A DNA stretch of 27,786 nucleotides from an uncultured Armatimonadota bacterium (lineage in GTDB: Bacteria; Armatimonadota; Fimbriimonadia; Fimbriimonadales; Fimbriimonadaceae). Under the pieces are notes generated by a model that was not told the origin of the DNA, did no database searches, and was given only the letters and a program-made list of their open reading frames with translations. The stretch lies in contig CAMLEL010000001.1 of the NCBI GenBank assembly GCA_946478935.1, positions 1 through 27,786 on the forward strand. Reading direction: 5' to 3'. The position numbers and the translations under genes are program-made. Positions 1-8,070 of the stretch are shown here, piece after piece (within the stretch, counting starts at the first letter, position 1; each line of letters begins with the position of its first letter).

Positions 1-363
1 AGTTGCGAACGAGTGGATCCAGAACTTCTCCATCAATTCAAGCTGCTTTGGTGTTTTGGGCTTGATCATGCTGAAGGCGCTGACGCTCAAAACAAGGTTC
101 CGAATCTGCTGCATACCAAGAATCACGATGGCCTGGCCGAGGCTCGTCACCTGTCCACTCAAGCCGTAGTAGGCCGAGTTAACCACTCGGAGCACCTTTG
201 ATGCGAGCGCCTGTTCGCTAGCGATCAACCGCTCGATGGAACTCGCGCAGGCTTCGGGAGATTCTGCCTCCTTCAGCACTCTCGAGACCACTGGCGACAT
301 CGCCGGGAGGTCTTGGATGGAGCGCTCAATGCTTGCTCGGACAAACTGATTCCCACTTGACAT
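1..363 (-). CDS. HDOD-domain signalling protein (partial, C-terminus beyond window)
   Basis: I translated the minus strand from the ATG at 361-363 and found 121 open codons running off the left edge. The protein starts MSSGNQFVRASIERSIQDLP and continues with SPVVSRVL, a stretch LIASEQALASKVLRVVNSAYYG, and LGQAIVILGMQQIRNLVLS. These are the classic N-terminal helices of the HDOD domain, a non-catalytic relative of HD phosphohydrolases found in bacterial signalling proteins. The start lies 5 bp after the cheA stop on the same strand, with no clear Shine-Dalgarno (SD) sequence, so it is probably translated from the cheW-cheA message. An output domain could follow beyond the edge and cannot be seen. 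The family call is firm; the exact role is unknown. Confidence 0.85.
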   Translation of the reverse strand, partial: MSSGNQFVRASIERSIQDLPAMSPVVSRVLKEAESPEACASSIERLIASEQALASKVLRVVNSAYYGLSGQVTSLGQAIVILGMQQIRNLVLSVSAFSMIKPKTPKQLELMEKFWIHSFAT

Positions 364-368
364 AAAAT

Positions 369-2378
369 TTATTCGCGTTCTAGGCTAAAAACACCGTTGA
401 CATCCACGATCAGGGCAACATTGCCGTTCCCCAGGATGGTCGCGCCACTGATCCCCACAATATCCCCGCAGAATCGGCTCAGAGACTTGATGACCACCTC
501 TTGTTCGCCAATCAGACTGTCCACAACCAGCCCAATACGCTGTTCCGCCAATCCCACAATCACCACATAATGGCTGTCAACTTTTGTTTCCTCTGTAAAG
601 TTTCGGGTGTTAAAGACATTTCTTAAGCGAATTAATGGCGTTGTCATCCCACGAATCACAATCACCTCACTCTGGTGAACTGACTGGATTTGGTTTTTGT
701 GGATGCTCAGCGTCTCAATCACCGATCCGAGTGGCAAAACGTAGACGACTCCAGCAACCTTTACAAGCAGTCCCTGGATGATCGCGAGCGTGAGAGGCAG
801 CCTCAATGTGAATCGTGTTCCCTGGCCCACCTGGGTTTCGACATCGATGATTCCGCCCAGCCGCTGAATGTTCGATCGAACAATGTCCATCCCAACTCCG
901 CGACCGCTTACCTCGCTCACCTCGGCAGCGGTGCTGAGACCGCTGGCGAAAATGAACTGTAGGCATTCCTTTTCGGTCAACCGTTCCGCTGCTTCCCGGG
1001 TTATCAGCCCACTCTGGATCGCTTTGCTCCGCACCCGTTCGTGATCAATGCCTCGCCCATCGTCCTGGATTTCGATGACAATGTGGTTCTCCTGATGGCG
1101 GGCAGAGACAGTCACCTTGCCGGATCTATCCTTTCCACCTTTAATTCGATCATCTGGAGATTCGATCCCGTGGTCGATACTGTTTCGCAGGATATGAAGG
1201 AGGGGATCACCGATGACCTCGATTACACTCCGATCAAGCTCCGTTTCCCCACCGAGCAATTGAAGTGAAATCTCTTTGCCCACTTTCTGGGCAAGGTCTC
1301 GAACCATTCTGGGGAACCGATTGAAGACCGTTTCAATGGGGAGCATCCGTGCCTTCATGATCTGCTCCTGAAGGTCGGCAGTGATTCGCGTGATGTGACC
1401 AACGGTCTCGCCCAAAGCTTCGATGTTCTCGTCGTATTCGTATTTGGCGGCAAGGTGACTGCCGATCTGAGCAATTCGCGTTCGGTCGATCACCAGTTCG
1501 CCAACCAGATTCATCAACTCGTCCAGCCTGGCGACGTCGACGCGTACAGTCTGCCCGCTCTCGGGCTTCTTGATCGGCGCTGCGCTTTCGGGCGCGCTCG
1601 GTTGGTCAACCGTTGGCGCGACCGTGCTTGGTGCGACTGCAGGCGGCTCGGATGGCGTCCATCGGGCAAGGTCGAATCTGGCGACTTCTCCAATCCCCGC
1701 GAACTTTGCCCTCAGCAGGTCAGCTGAGTCTCGATGATGGAAATAAAGCGAAAAGTTGAGTTCGAACTGTTCTTCCTCGAGCGCTTCGCTATCAGGCGTC
1801 GATAGCAGAATCTCGCCCCCTTCTTGGACGATATTGATGGCCATGAAAACCCGAACGAACTTCATGACGCAATCCGGACTCAAGGTGAAGTGTGCGGCGT
1901 AAACGCACTGTTCGGCCGAAGCGGCGGATAGTGCCGCCTGGGATTCGGACGTCAGCTCAAAACTGGAAGCGTTGGCAGTCGGCGAATCATTTCCAGTTGA
2001 GTGATTCTGAAGTTGTTGGATCAGTGATTGGCAATCCAGAGCATCGCCGTTGCCTTCGGCAATCGACGCCTTCATTTCATTCAGGCTGTCAAGGCAAGTC
2101 AAAAGTGTGGTGGCGATTTCAGTAGTGAGCTGAAGTTTCTCTCCTCTTAGGAGGTCGAGAACATTCTCCATCTCGTGCGTCAAGCCGGCAAAGTTAGAGA
2201 ATCCCATCGCTCGACTGCTTCCCTTGAGCGTGTGGGCGGCGCGGAAGATCGAGCTCAATCGGTCCTGCGTGGGCTCTCTCTCCAGCCGCAATGTTTCCTG
2301 TTCCAAGATCTCAAGCTGCTCCTCCGACTCTTGGAGGAACAAGTCCAGATACTGGGACATATCCAGTTCGACGCTCAT
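369..2378 (-). CDS. cheA: Chemotaxis histidine kinase CheA
   Basis: CheA autophosphorylates on the P1 histidine and passes phosphate to response regulators, under control of receptors and CheW. The 669-residue protein shows the full order of domains: P1/Hpt (about 8-110) with the phospho-acceptor His49 in AAHTLKGSS; a P2-like CheY-binding region (about 160-240); a Pro/Ala-rich linker (241-275); P3 dimerisation (VARLDELMNLVGELV, about 282-296); P4 kinase (N box LRNSIDHGIE, 397-406; G1 DDGRGID, 439-445; G2 SGRGVGMDIV, 491-500); and a P5 CheW-like domain (about 530-669). Length is normal. The start codon is 1 bp after the cheW stop, indicating translational coupling; Met7 is an alternative start. 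No receptor, CheY, CheB or CheR gene is in view, so it could serve flagella, pili or another output. Confidence 0.97.
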   Translation of the reverse strand: MSVELDMSQYLDLFLQESEEQLEILEQETLRLEREPTQDRLSSIFRAAHTLKGSSRAMGFSNFAGLTHEMENVLDLLRGEKLQLTTEIATTLLTCLDSLNEMKASIAEGNGDALDCQSLIQQLQNHSTGNDSPTANASSFELTSESQAALSAASAEQCVYAAHFTLSPDCVMKFVRVFMAINIVQEGGEILLSTPDSEALEEEQFELNFSLYFHHRDSADLLRAKFAGIGEVARFDLARWTPSEPPAVAPSTVAPTVDQPSAPESAAPIKKPESGQTVRVDVARLDELMNLVGELVIDRTRIAQIGSHLAAKYEYDENIEALGETVGHITRITADLQEQIMKARMLPIETVFNRFPRMVRDLAQKVGKEISLQLLGGETELDRSVIEVIGDPLLHILRNSIDHGIESPDDRIKGGKDRSGKVTVSARHQENHIVIEIQDDGRGIDHERVRSKAIQSGLITREAAERLTEKECLQFIFASGLSTAAEVSEVSGRGVGMDIVRSNIQRLGGIIDVETQVGQGTRFTLRLPLTLAIIQGLLVKVAGVVYVLPLGSVIETLSIHKNQIQSVHQSEVIVIRGMTTPLIRLRNVFNTRNFTEETKVDSHYVVIVGLAEQRIGLVVDSLIGEQEVVIKSLSRFCGDIVGISGATILGNGNVALIVDVNGVFSLERE

Positions 2379-2379
2379 G

Positions 2380-2823
2380 TCAGGCTGCCAATGCCTTGTC
2401 CAAATCGAGCAAGGTGATCAAATTTCCACCCTGATTGGCAACGCCTCGAACGAAATCGGTTTCGTGTCCGGCGACGAATGCAGGAGCTGGCTCAACTTGT
2501 TCTCGGTCGATCGTGACGACTTCCTTGACTTCATCGACCACGACACCGATGTTTCCCTGGGCAGTTTCCACCACGATAATGCGCGACGACTCGGTATCAC
2601 CGGAACCCGTAACCGCGAATCGGGCTCTGAGGTCCACAACGGGAATCGTCTTGCCTCGCAGATTCACTAGGCCACGGATATGAGTCGCTGTGCGCGGAAT
2701 AGGTGTGATCTCTCTCAACCGGATGATTTCGTGCACTCGAAAGATCTCGATTCCGTAAGATTCGCTTTCCAAAGCGAAGACGACCAATTGTTCGGTGGTT
2801 GACTGGGTAATGGGATCGGACAT
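2380..2823 (-). CDS. cheW: Chemotaxis coupling protein CheW
   Basis: CheW is the SH3-like adaptor that links chemoreceptors to CheA. The protein has the diagnostic pattern LVVFALESESYGIEIF, VHEIIRLREITPIPR, and IRGLVNLRGKTIPVVDLR, followed by IIVVETAQGNIGVVVDEV. From the ATG at 2821-2823 it is 147 residues (MSDPITQSTTEQ), a usual CheW length. An in-frame ATG at 2863-2865 would add 14 non-conserved residues; neither has a strong SD. A TAAAGT box lies 9 nt upstream of the 2865 ATG, so the longer form cannot be excluded. It is the first gene of cheW-cheA-HDOD and is divergent from the HAD phosphatase gene. Confidence 0.95.
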   Translation of the reverse strand: MSDPITQSTTEQLVVFALESESYGIEIFRVHEIIRLREITPIPRTATHIRGLVNLRGKTIPVVDLRARFAVTGSGDTESSRIIVVETAQGNIGVVVDEVKEVVTIDREQVEPAPAFVAGHETDFVRGVANQGGNLITLLDLDKALAA

Positions 2824-2906
2824 GATGAGCTCTGGTAAACCTTCACTCGAAATTCTCGGTTCCATCCCACGGTAACTTTACGGGCATTCGCAGGCACGCC
2901 GAAACC

Positions 2907-3710
2907 ATGACCAAAACTCGTCTTCTGGCAATCGACCTCGATGGAACATTGCTCACGTCTGGCAAGCAGATCCTGCCAGAGGTTGTGGACGCAGTCGCAG
3001 AGGCTCGGGCAGCCGCTGTCGAAGTCGTGCTAGCCAGCGGTCGCATCGCTCCAAGCATGAGGCCCTTTGCTTCCGAACTTGGACTTTCAGATGGTCCGAT
3101 GATTTGCGGGAATGGAACTCATGTTCGGATTTCTCCAGAATCCGACCTTTATTCCCTTCACCTCCCCACAGACGCCTTGGCGGAAATCATCAACTATGCT
3201 CAGGTCACTGGAGTGCACCTGAATATCTACACTCCCGACAACGTTTACTTTCTTCGAGAGACGCCTTGGGGTGATGTGTATCGCAGCCGAGTGGAAAGCG
3301 TCATTCCACAAACGCTTCCCGAAGACTGGACGAAGCTCAAATGTCTGAAAGCCCTCATCGTCGATGAACCTGCCCAAATGGCTCAGCACTGCTCCAGTGT
3401 GCTCGGATGCTTCCCGCAGCCGCTGGTTCGGGCGATCGAATCGGAGCCGGAATACCTGGAGTTTATGGATCACCGCGCCACAAAGGGTTATGCCTTGCGA
3501 CATCTCGCCGAGCACCTTGGCATTCCACAAAGTCAGACGGCGGCAATCGGGGATTATCTGAATGACATTGAAATGTTAGAGTTTGTGCACCTATCAGGAG
3601 CCGTTGCAAATGCGCACCCAAAGACGCTATCCATTGCTAAAGTCAGGGTTTCCTGCAATGAATCCGCTGGAGTTTCCGAGTTTATCCGTCAGTTTGTGCT
3701 ACAACAATAG
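2907..3710 (+). CDS. Cof-type HAD-IIB family phosphatase
   Basis: This is a 267-residue soluble HAD-superfamily hydrolase of the Cof type, usually acting on sugar phosphates or other small phosphorylated metabolites. Motif I is DLDGT, with the nucleophile Asp10 and the acid/base Asp12; motif II is at VLASGR (41-46); the motif III lysine is likely Lys193 in ATKG; and motif IV is GDYLND (215-220), which binds Mg2+. The large middle insertion (about 85-185) is the C2 cap typical of this family. Length matches the family (260-280). It stands alone on the plus strand, 83 bp from the divergent cheW start. The substrate cannot be told from sequence. Confidence 0.9.
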   Translation: MTKTRLLAIDLDGTLLTSGKQILPEVVDAVAEARAAAVEVVLASGRIAPSMRPFASELGLSDGPMICGNGTHVRISPESDLYSLHLPTDALAEIINYAQVTGVHLNIYTPDNVYFLRETPWGDVYRSRVESVIPQTLPEDWTKLKCLKALIVDEPAQMAQHCSSVLGCFPQPLVRAIESEPEYLEFMDHRATKGYALRHLAEHLGIPQSQTAAIGDYLNDIEMLEFVHLSGAVANAHPKTLSIAKVRVSCNESAGVSEFIRQFVLQQ

Positions 3711-3750
3711 AGTTCGCAGCCCGAATTTGCTTGGTAAAGGGATGAATAGG

Positions 3751-4764
3751 ATGATGCGTTTTCTTTTGTGTGCGGCGTTGACGTTGGCTGCTTTGGCTGC
3801 CCACGCCCAATTCACTTTTAGTGTGACAGCGCCGGCGGATGGCACTTTTATCGGATTGACTACTGACGTCAAATTCCTCATCACAAATGCAAATGAGGAA
3901 GTTACGGTGCGCGTGACTGCCGATGGTCCGACGGGTCAAATCGTCAATGAGGAAATCTTCACGCCGGATCGTGACGATGAAATCCTGGACAAGATCGTTC
4001 TGAACTTCAACGAATCGACACCGGAAGGCGAATACGTCCTCACGATCGAGGCATTCGACTCTCTGCACACCGCTACGCCGGTGACCCGGACCGTCACGTT
4101 GGATGCCCGCAAACCCAGGATCTTGGATTCCAATCCCGTCTCCGGCGGAGCTGTAAAGGGGCCCGTGGTGCCGATTACGGTCCGCGTCGAAGAAGCCAAC
4201 TTGAAGCAGTGGAAGGTTACGATCGATGATACGGATATCCCAAACAATACGGGAACAACCTTGGACGGCAACAATTCGTTCCAAGTTGATTGGAACGTTG
4301 AAAACTCTTCCGCTGAAGGCAATCACACGATTGCCATCGAGATCGTGGACAAAGGAAACAACAAGGCAACGCGCAACATTTCGGTTCGGGTGGACCGGAC
4401 TGCACCAAGTATCAGCATCGCCTTCCCCCGCTCTGACTCACAGATTAGGGCGAACTCAGACTTTTCGGTGATCGTCGACATTTTCGATTCCAATAATGGA
4501 CTCGTGGATGTAACAGGAATGGACATCATCATTCGCAAGATGGATGGGACCTACCTATACCGAGTGCCTCGAATCAAGTTCACGCCAACCGGCCAGGGAG
4601 CCTATCGCTGGACCGGCCGCGTTCGGAAGCGTTCCATCAGTCTTCCATCGGAATTCAAGATCGTCGCGGCAGGGGTCGATCGGGCTGGAAATCTCGCCGT
4701 CGTTCAAGAAGTCGTCATCAACACCAATCGGGGCCGCGGAAGGAATTCTCGCGGGAGACGCTAA
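3751..4764 (+). CDS. Exported Ig-like (bacterial Ig/cadherin-type) repeat protein
   Basis: I place the start at the ATG at 3751 because AAAGGG at 3736-3741 lies 9 nt upstream; the ATG at 3742 abuts that SD, and earlier in-frame codons overlap the phosphatase gene. The 337-residue product has a clear signal peptide (MMRFLLCAALTLAALAAHA, then Gln). The mature part is beta-rich and resembles tandem Ig-like modules: VTAPADGTFIG...VTVRVTADGP; PRILDSNPVSGGAVKG...ITVRVEEANLKQWKV; and APSISIAFPRSDSQI...FSVIVDIFD. The 'D...PSI...P' spacing is typical of Ig-like repeat boundaries. The C-terminus is strongly basic (RGRGRNSRGRR). It is the first of three exported proteins in a row. The function is unknown; a surface adhesin or scaffold is likely. 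Confidence 0.8.
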   Translation: MMRFLLCAALTLAALAAHAQFTFSVTAPADGTFIGLTTDVKFLITNANEEVTVRVTADGPTGQIVNEEIFTPDRDDEILDKIVLNFNESTPEGEYVLTIEAFDSLHTATPVTRTVTLDARKPRILDSNPVSGGAVKGPVVPITVRVEEANLKQWKVTIDDTDIPNNTGTTLDGNNSFQVDWNVENSSAEGNHTIAIEIVDKGNNKATRNISVRVDRTAPSISIAFPRSDSQIRANSDFSVIVDIFDSNNGLVDVTGMDIIIRKMDGTYLYRVPRIKFTPTGQGAYRWTGRVRKRSISLPSEFKIVAAGVDRAGNLAVVQEVVINTNRGRGRNSRGRR

Positions 4765-4813
4765 TCGCAATGTTCAAACGTCTTAGAGCTGTTTATCAAG
4801 TTTGGAGTCAAGC

Positions 4814-5947
4814 ATGAAAGCACGGAAGCTGTTATTCGTCTTGGGTGGATGCGCCATTGCCTGCGCCTCGGCCATGGCTCAGGTCCCCGACCTGTTGAAT
4901 GCCCTGGACGTCGGCGGGCGCGCGATGGGCGTTGGTGGAGCTCTGTACTCGACCAGTTCTGACACCTTGTCCAGCTACTACAATCCGGGAGGCTTGGGCT
5001 ATGTCGGTCAGGGGCAGATTGGCTTGGCATACCGTAACCTGCCGGAGTCGCGCACTCAAGCAAGCAACGAGTTTGGAGATCTGAGCCTGGACAGCACGGG
5101 CCAGCGTGGTGGTAATGCAATCACGCACCTTGGTTTGGCGCTTCCGCTGGAAAACGGACGGCGCGGAACGATTGGCGTCGGATTCACCATCGGTGGGTTC
5201 ATCGACGACAATCGGACGAACGATGGTGTTCTCGTTGGCGGCAATCCCGTAAACGTCTATTCTGAAAAGCTTAAGGCCCGCAGCGAATACTTCACGGTTG
5301 CCTATGGCAAAGCCGATCCCAATCAGAGCTTCAGCTGGGGGGTTGGCCTCCAGTACGTTCGCCAATATATCTCAAACAACGTGCTCTTGGTCGACAGTGG
5401 CGATAACGTCCTTCAAGATGCAAATCTTGAAGATACGGGTAACGGTATCGGCTTCATAATCGGAGTCCAGTTCTCCCCTCGTGGAAACTCCAACATGAGC
5501 ATCGGACTCAGCTACCGAAGTGAAATCAACCTCACGGGCAACGAGAACACCGATCAACTCTACGATAAGATTCCGGCCCGGCTGATCGGCGGCGTCGCCC
5601 TTCGACAGGACGGACTGCGCGGGGGACGCGATTTCATTGTCTACGGCGCTCAGTTGCAGCACTTCTTCGAAGGTGAAAGCAGCCAGGTTTTCGATCGATC
5701 TGCACAAACCGTGCTGGGGATCGGCGCCGAATACAACTATCACTTCTCCGGCTACCGCATCCCGGTCCGCTTGGGATACAACGCGGTTCCTGGTGGAGGC
5801 GACGACTTTGGACGGCGAAACGCTCTCACCTTTGGAATCGGATTCCGTCCGCTGGATAATCGCTTCGCGATCGACTTCAACTTCGCTTCGCCAACGAACG
5901 GCGGATACGATATGGGCATCAGCCTCAACTACCGCTTTGGAAACTGA
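4814..5947 (+). CDS. PorV/FadL-like outer-membrane beta-barrel protein
   Basis: The ATG at 4814 has GGAG at 4804-4807 with 6-nt spacing; a longer reading from TTG 4802 is less likely. The 377-residue product begins with a signal peptide (MKARKLLFVLGGCAIACASAMA, then Gln). The mature N-terminus has GGRAMGVGGALYSTSSDTLSSYYNPGGL in two blocks, the pattern shared by PorV/PorQ-like and FadL-like barrels (GARALGMGGA...WNPAG). The rest alternates short amphipathic beta-strands, with repeated G-x-G-x turns, and ends ISLNYRFGN, typical of an outer-membrane strand. This implies a diderm cell envelope. It sits 49 bp after the Ig-like gene and 3 bp before the caspase-fold gene. The barrel call is good; assignment to PorV rather than FadL or UPF0164-type proteins is inference. 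Confidence 0.78.
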   Translation: MKARKLLFVLGGCAIACASAMAQVPDLLNALDVGGRAMGVGGALYSTSSDTLSSYYNPGGLGYVGQGQIGLAYRNLPESRTQASNEFGDLSLDSTGQRGGNAITHLGLALPLENGRRGTIGVGFTIGGFIDDNRTNDGVLVGGNPVNVYSEKLKARSEYFTVAYGKADPNQSFSWGVGLQYVRQYISNNVLLVDSGDNVLQDANLEDTGNGIGFIIGVQFSPRGNSNMSIGLSYRSEINLTGNENTDQLYDKIPARLIGGVALRQDGLRGGRDFIVYGAQLQHFFEGESSQVFDRSAQTVLGIGAEYNYHFSGYRIPVRLGYNAVPGGGDDFGRRNALTFGIGFRPLDNRFAIDFNFASPTNGGYDMGISLNYRFGN

Positions 5948-5950
5948 CGA

Positions 5951-7312
5951 ATGATTCACTTGCGCTCATGGATGATGGCCGTTTTCGCGGTCCTTGCAAC
6001 GGTTGGTTTCAGCCAATCTTGGACTGGGGAGTACGAAAAAGGACTCGAAGCTGCACGAAATGGCGACTGGATGTCGGCCAGGACTGCTTTCCAGCAGGCA
6101 GTTGCTTACAGAACTGAAGATACCGATAAACCGACCAACCTTCCGGGCCCGGTCACAGAGGTCCGCCGGTGGCGCAATGGTGCTCCCTATTCTCCCAATT
6201 TTCTCGCCGCCTATAGCGCCTACCGGCAAGGTATGGCGCTCAAGGACCAGGAGAGGGCAACACTCTTAAACCAAGCTGCCGGCGAACTCGAACTGCTGTT
6301 GGACAAGGGTCAGACCAGTCGTGAATCGTTCTACTTCTTGAATGCGATTTACTCGACCTTGGGCGACACGGCAAAGCGTCAGGCTTTAGAAGCCAAGTTT
6401 TCCAAGATCGACGGTAAGGCCAATTGGAAAGTGGATACCGAACCAATTTCTCCAGAAGAGAAAGCTCTGATCGCCAATGTGCCTGGCGGCGGTGGAACGG
6501 CTCCAACAAATACAGGTGGAACGACTTCAAAACCGGGCGAGCCGCTCAAAATCCCTGCCAATTCAAGACCGGGCACGGTTCCAACTGCGCCTATTGTTGG
6601 CCCAGTTGCTTCACTCAACAACAAGTACGCACTGATCATCGGCAATAGCGATTCCCGCTTTGGTGATCTGAAGATTTCCTTTGCGGCGGACGATGCCCAA
6701 TTGCTTCGCGAATCTCTGGTAGCAAATGCCGGTTATCCGGAAGCGAATATCGACTTGGTGATCAATGCGTCAGCAGAGCAGATCCGGAAGTCGGCAGAGG
6801 CGCTCTCTCAGCGAGTCGACGAGAATGCGATCGTCATGATCTATTTCAGCGGCGTCGGCGTGAACATGGGCGGTAAGGACTACCTCACGGGCATCGATTC
6901 TGAGAGCTTGATGGATGCCGGATCCATGGCCAGTAAGAATGAGTTGCTGCAGATGTTTCTGGCTAAGGGCGCACGAGTCTTTGCATTCTTCCAAACGCAT
7001 CGACCGATTACCAACGGTCGGTATTTTGGCCAGGAAGTGCCCATGATCGGTCGACTCTCACAGATGCAAGCCTGCATCCCCGGCGGTCAAGCCTACGGGT
7101 TCATCCAGGGCGGGAAGGAAGTCGGCTTGTTTACCCATGCGATGACGCGAGTGTTTGTCCAGCAGCGATCCAACCAACTTCCGATCTTGGAGTATGGCTG
7201 GCAGGTATTCAACAAGATGCGGCGCGGAGACACGGGTACAACCGGTGGCTCCAGTCGTCAGGCTTGCACTCTGCCGGTTCTGACCAACATGGCATCTGAC
7301 GCCAGATTCTAA
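5951..7312 (+). CDS. Exported TPR-like plus caspase-fold (peptidase C14-like) protein, predicted inactive
   Basis: The 453-residue protein has a signal peptide (about 1-22), a helical TPR-like region (24-155, e.g. YEKGLEAARNGDWMSARTAF), a Gly/Thr/Pro-rich linker (175-220), and a caspase-like domain (224-425). The domain is recognised by YALIIGNSDSRFGDL (226-240), AADDAQLL (245-252), IVMIYFSG (294-301), DYLTGIDSES (310-319), IPGGQAYG (376-383) and GLFTHAMTRVF (392-402). The catalytic His expected in SGHG is Val302 (SGVG). The catalytic Cys expected in DACR falls in FAFFQTHRP (344-352), which has no Cys. It therefore looks like a pseudoprotease used for binding. The start follows the barrel gene by 3 bp, suggesting coupling. 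The stop overlaps the convergent coaX stop by 3 bases. Confidence 0.8.
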   Translation: MIHLRSWMMAVFAVLATVGFSQSWTGEYEKGLEAARNGDWMSARTAFQQAVAYRTEDTDKPTNLPGPVTEVRRWRNGAPYSPNFLAAYSAYRQGMALKDQERATLLNQAAGELELLLDKGQTSRESFYFLNAIYSTLGDTAKRQALEAKFSKIDGKANWKVDTEPISPEEKALIANVPGGGGTAPTNTGGTTSKPGEPLKIPANSRPGTVPTAPIVGPVASLNNKYALIIGNSDSRFGDLKISFAADDAQLLRESLVANAGYPEANIDLVINASAEQIRKSAEALSQRVDENAIVMIYFSGVGVNMGGKDYLTGIDSESLMDAGSMASKNELLQMFLAKGARVFAFFQTHRPITNGRYFGQEVPMIGRLSQMQACIPGGQAYGFIQGGKEVGLFTHAMTRVFVQQRSNQLPILEYGWQVFNKMRRGDTGTTGGSSRQACTLPVLTNMASDARF

Positions 7313-8070
7313 AAGAGCCGATCGGCAGCGATCACAAGTCCGTCCAGGGTCAGCGTCTTGTCGTAATCCTCGATGGACTCACACAGACCGACAAAAACTC
7401 TGCCCAGACCGCCCGTGGAAATGACTCGGGCCGTTCCTCCGAGCTCGGTTTTGATCCGTGCGGCAAGGGCATCGATCGCTCCTGCATAACCCAACATCAT
7501 GCCTGACTGTAACGAATGAACCGTGGTTTTCCCGATTGCACTGGTGGGAGCTTCCAATTCGAATCTCGGCAAACGAGATGTGCGTCCGACCAAGGCTGAG
7601 CTTGCCACTTCGATTCCGGGCAGTATCGCTCCACCAGTGTAGGCTCCAGTAGAGTCCACCACATCGAAGGTCGTTGCAGTGCCAAAGTCCACGACGATTA
7701 ATGGCGGTTGGTACTTTGCCAGGGCTCCCAAAGCGTTTGCAAGCCGATCCGGCCCGACGGCGGATTTGGGCTGATAGTCTACTTCCAACCCAATCTGGTC
7801 TCCACGTTCCAAGAAGGCGACTGGAGCTTGGAGCCACTTCTCGGCAAGGCGCTTTACGCTGTTGTGGATGGCCGGAACGACGGTCGCACAGACGACGCGA
7901 TCGACCGCAAAGGGTACGCCAGCCAATTCGCAGAGCCCACGGAGCCAAACGGCAAGCTCATCTTCTGTTTCCGCACCGTCGGTGTTCCGGCGCCATGTCG
8001 AGCGCCACGCCTGGCCATCCCACAGGCCATAGACCGTCTGGGTATTTCCTGCATCAATCGCCAAGAGCAT
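7309..8070 (-). CDS. coaX: Type III pantothenate kinase
   Basis: CoaX phosphorylates pantothenate, the first step of coenzyme A synthesis. The 253-residue protein has the ASKHA-fold motifs of the type III enzyme: DAGNT with Asp6 at the N-terminus, GPDRLANALGA in the middle, VVDFGTATTFDVV with the central acidic residue, and GGAILPGI. Length matches the family (about 255). The ATG at 8070 lies inside the end of glmM (17-bp overlap) and has an SD of AGGTGG at 8085-8080, 9 nt upstream, so the start is well supported. It is the last gene of the EamA-hydrolase-grpE-glmM-coaX cluster. Type III kinases are not inhibited by CoA and need a monovalent cation, by family knowledge. Confidence 0.95.
   Translation of the reverse strand: MLLAIDAGNTQTVYGLWDGQAWRSTWRRNTDGAETEDELAVWLRGLCELAGVPFAVDRVVCATVVPAIHNSVKRLAEKWLQAPVAFLERGDQIGLEVDYQPKSAVGPDRLANALGALAKYQPPLIVVDFGTATTFDVVDSTGAYTGGAILPGIEVASSALVGRTSRLPRFELEAPTSAIGKTTVHSLQSGMMLGYAGAIDALAARIKTELGGTARVISTGGLGRVFVGLCESIEDYDKTLTLDGLVIAADRLF

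Noticed and set aside
3583..3750. N-terminal extension of the Ig-like gene
   Set aside because: It lies inside the phosphatase gene and would put 56 polar residues before a clear signal peptide. The SD at 3736-3741 supports the ATG at 3751.
3682..4326. 214-codon minus-strand frame opposite the Ig-like gene
   Set aside because: A shadow of the coding strand; no SD, no domain, and the Ig-like protein explains the region.
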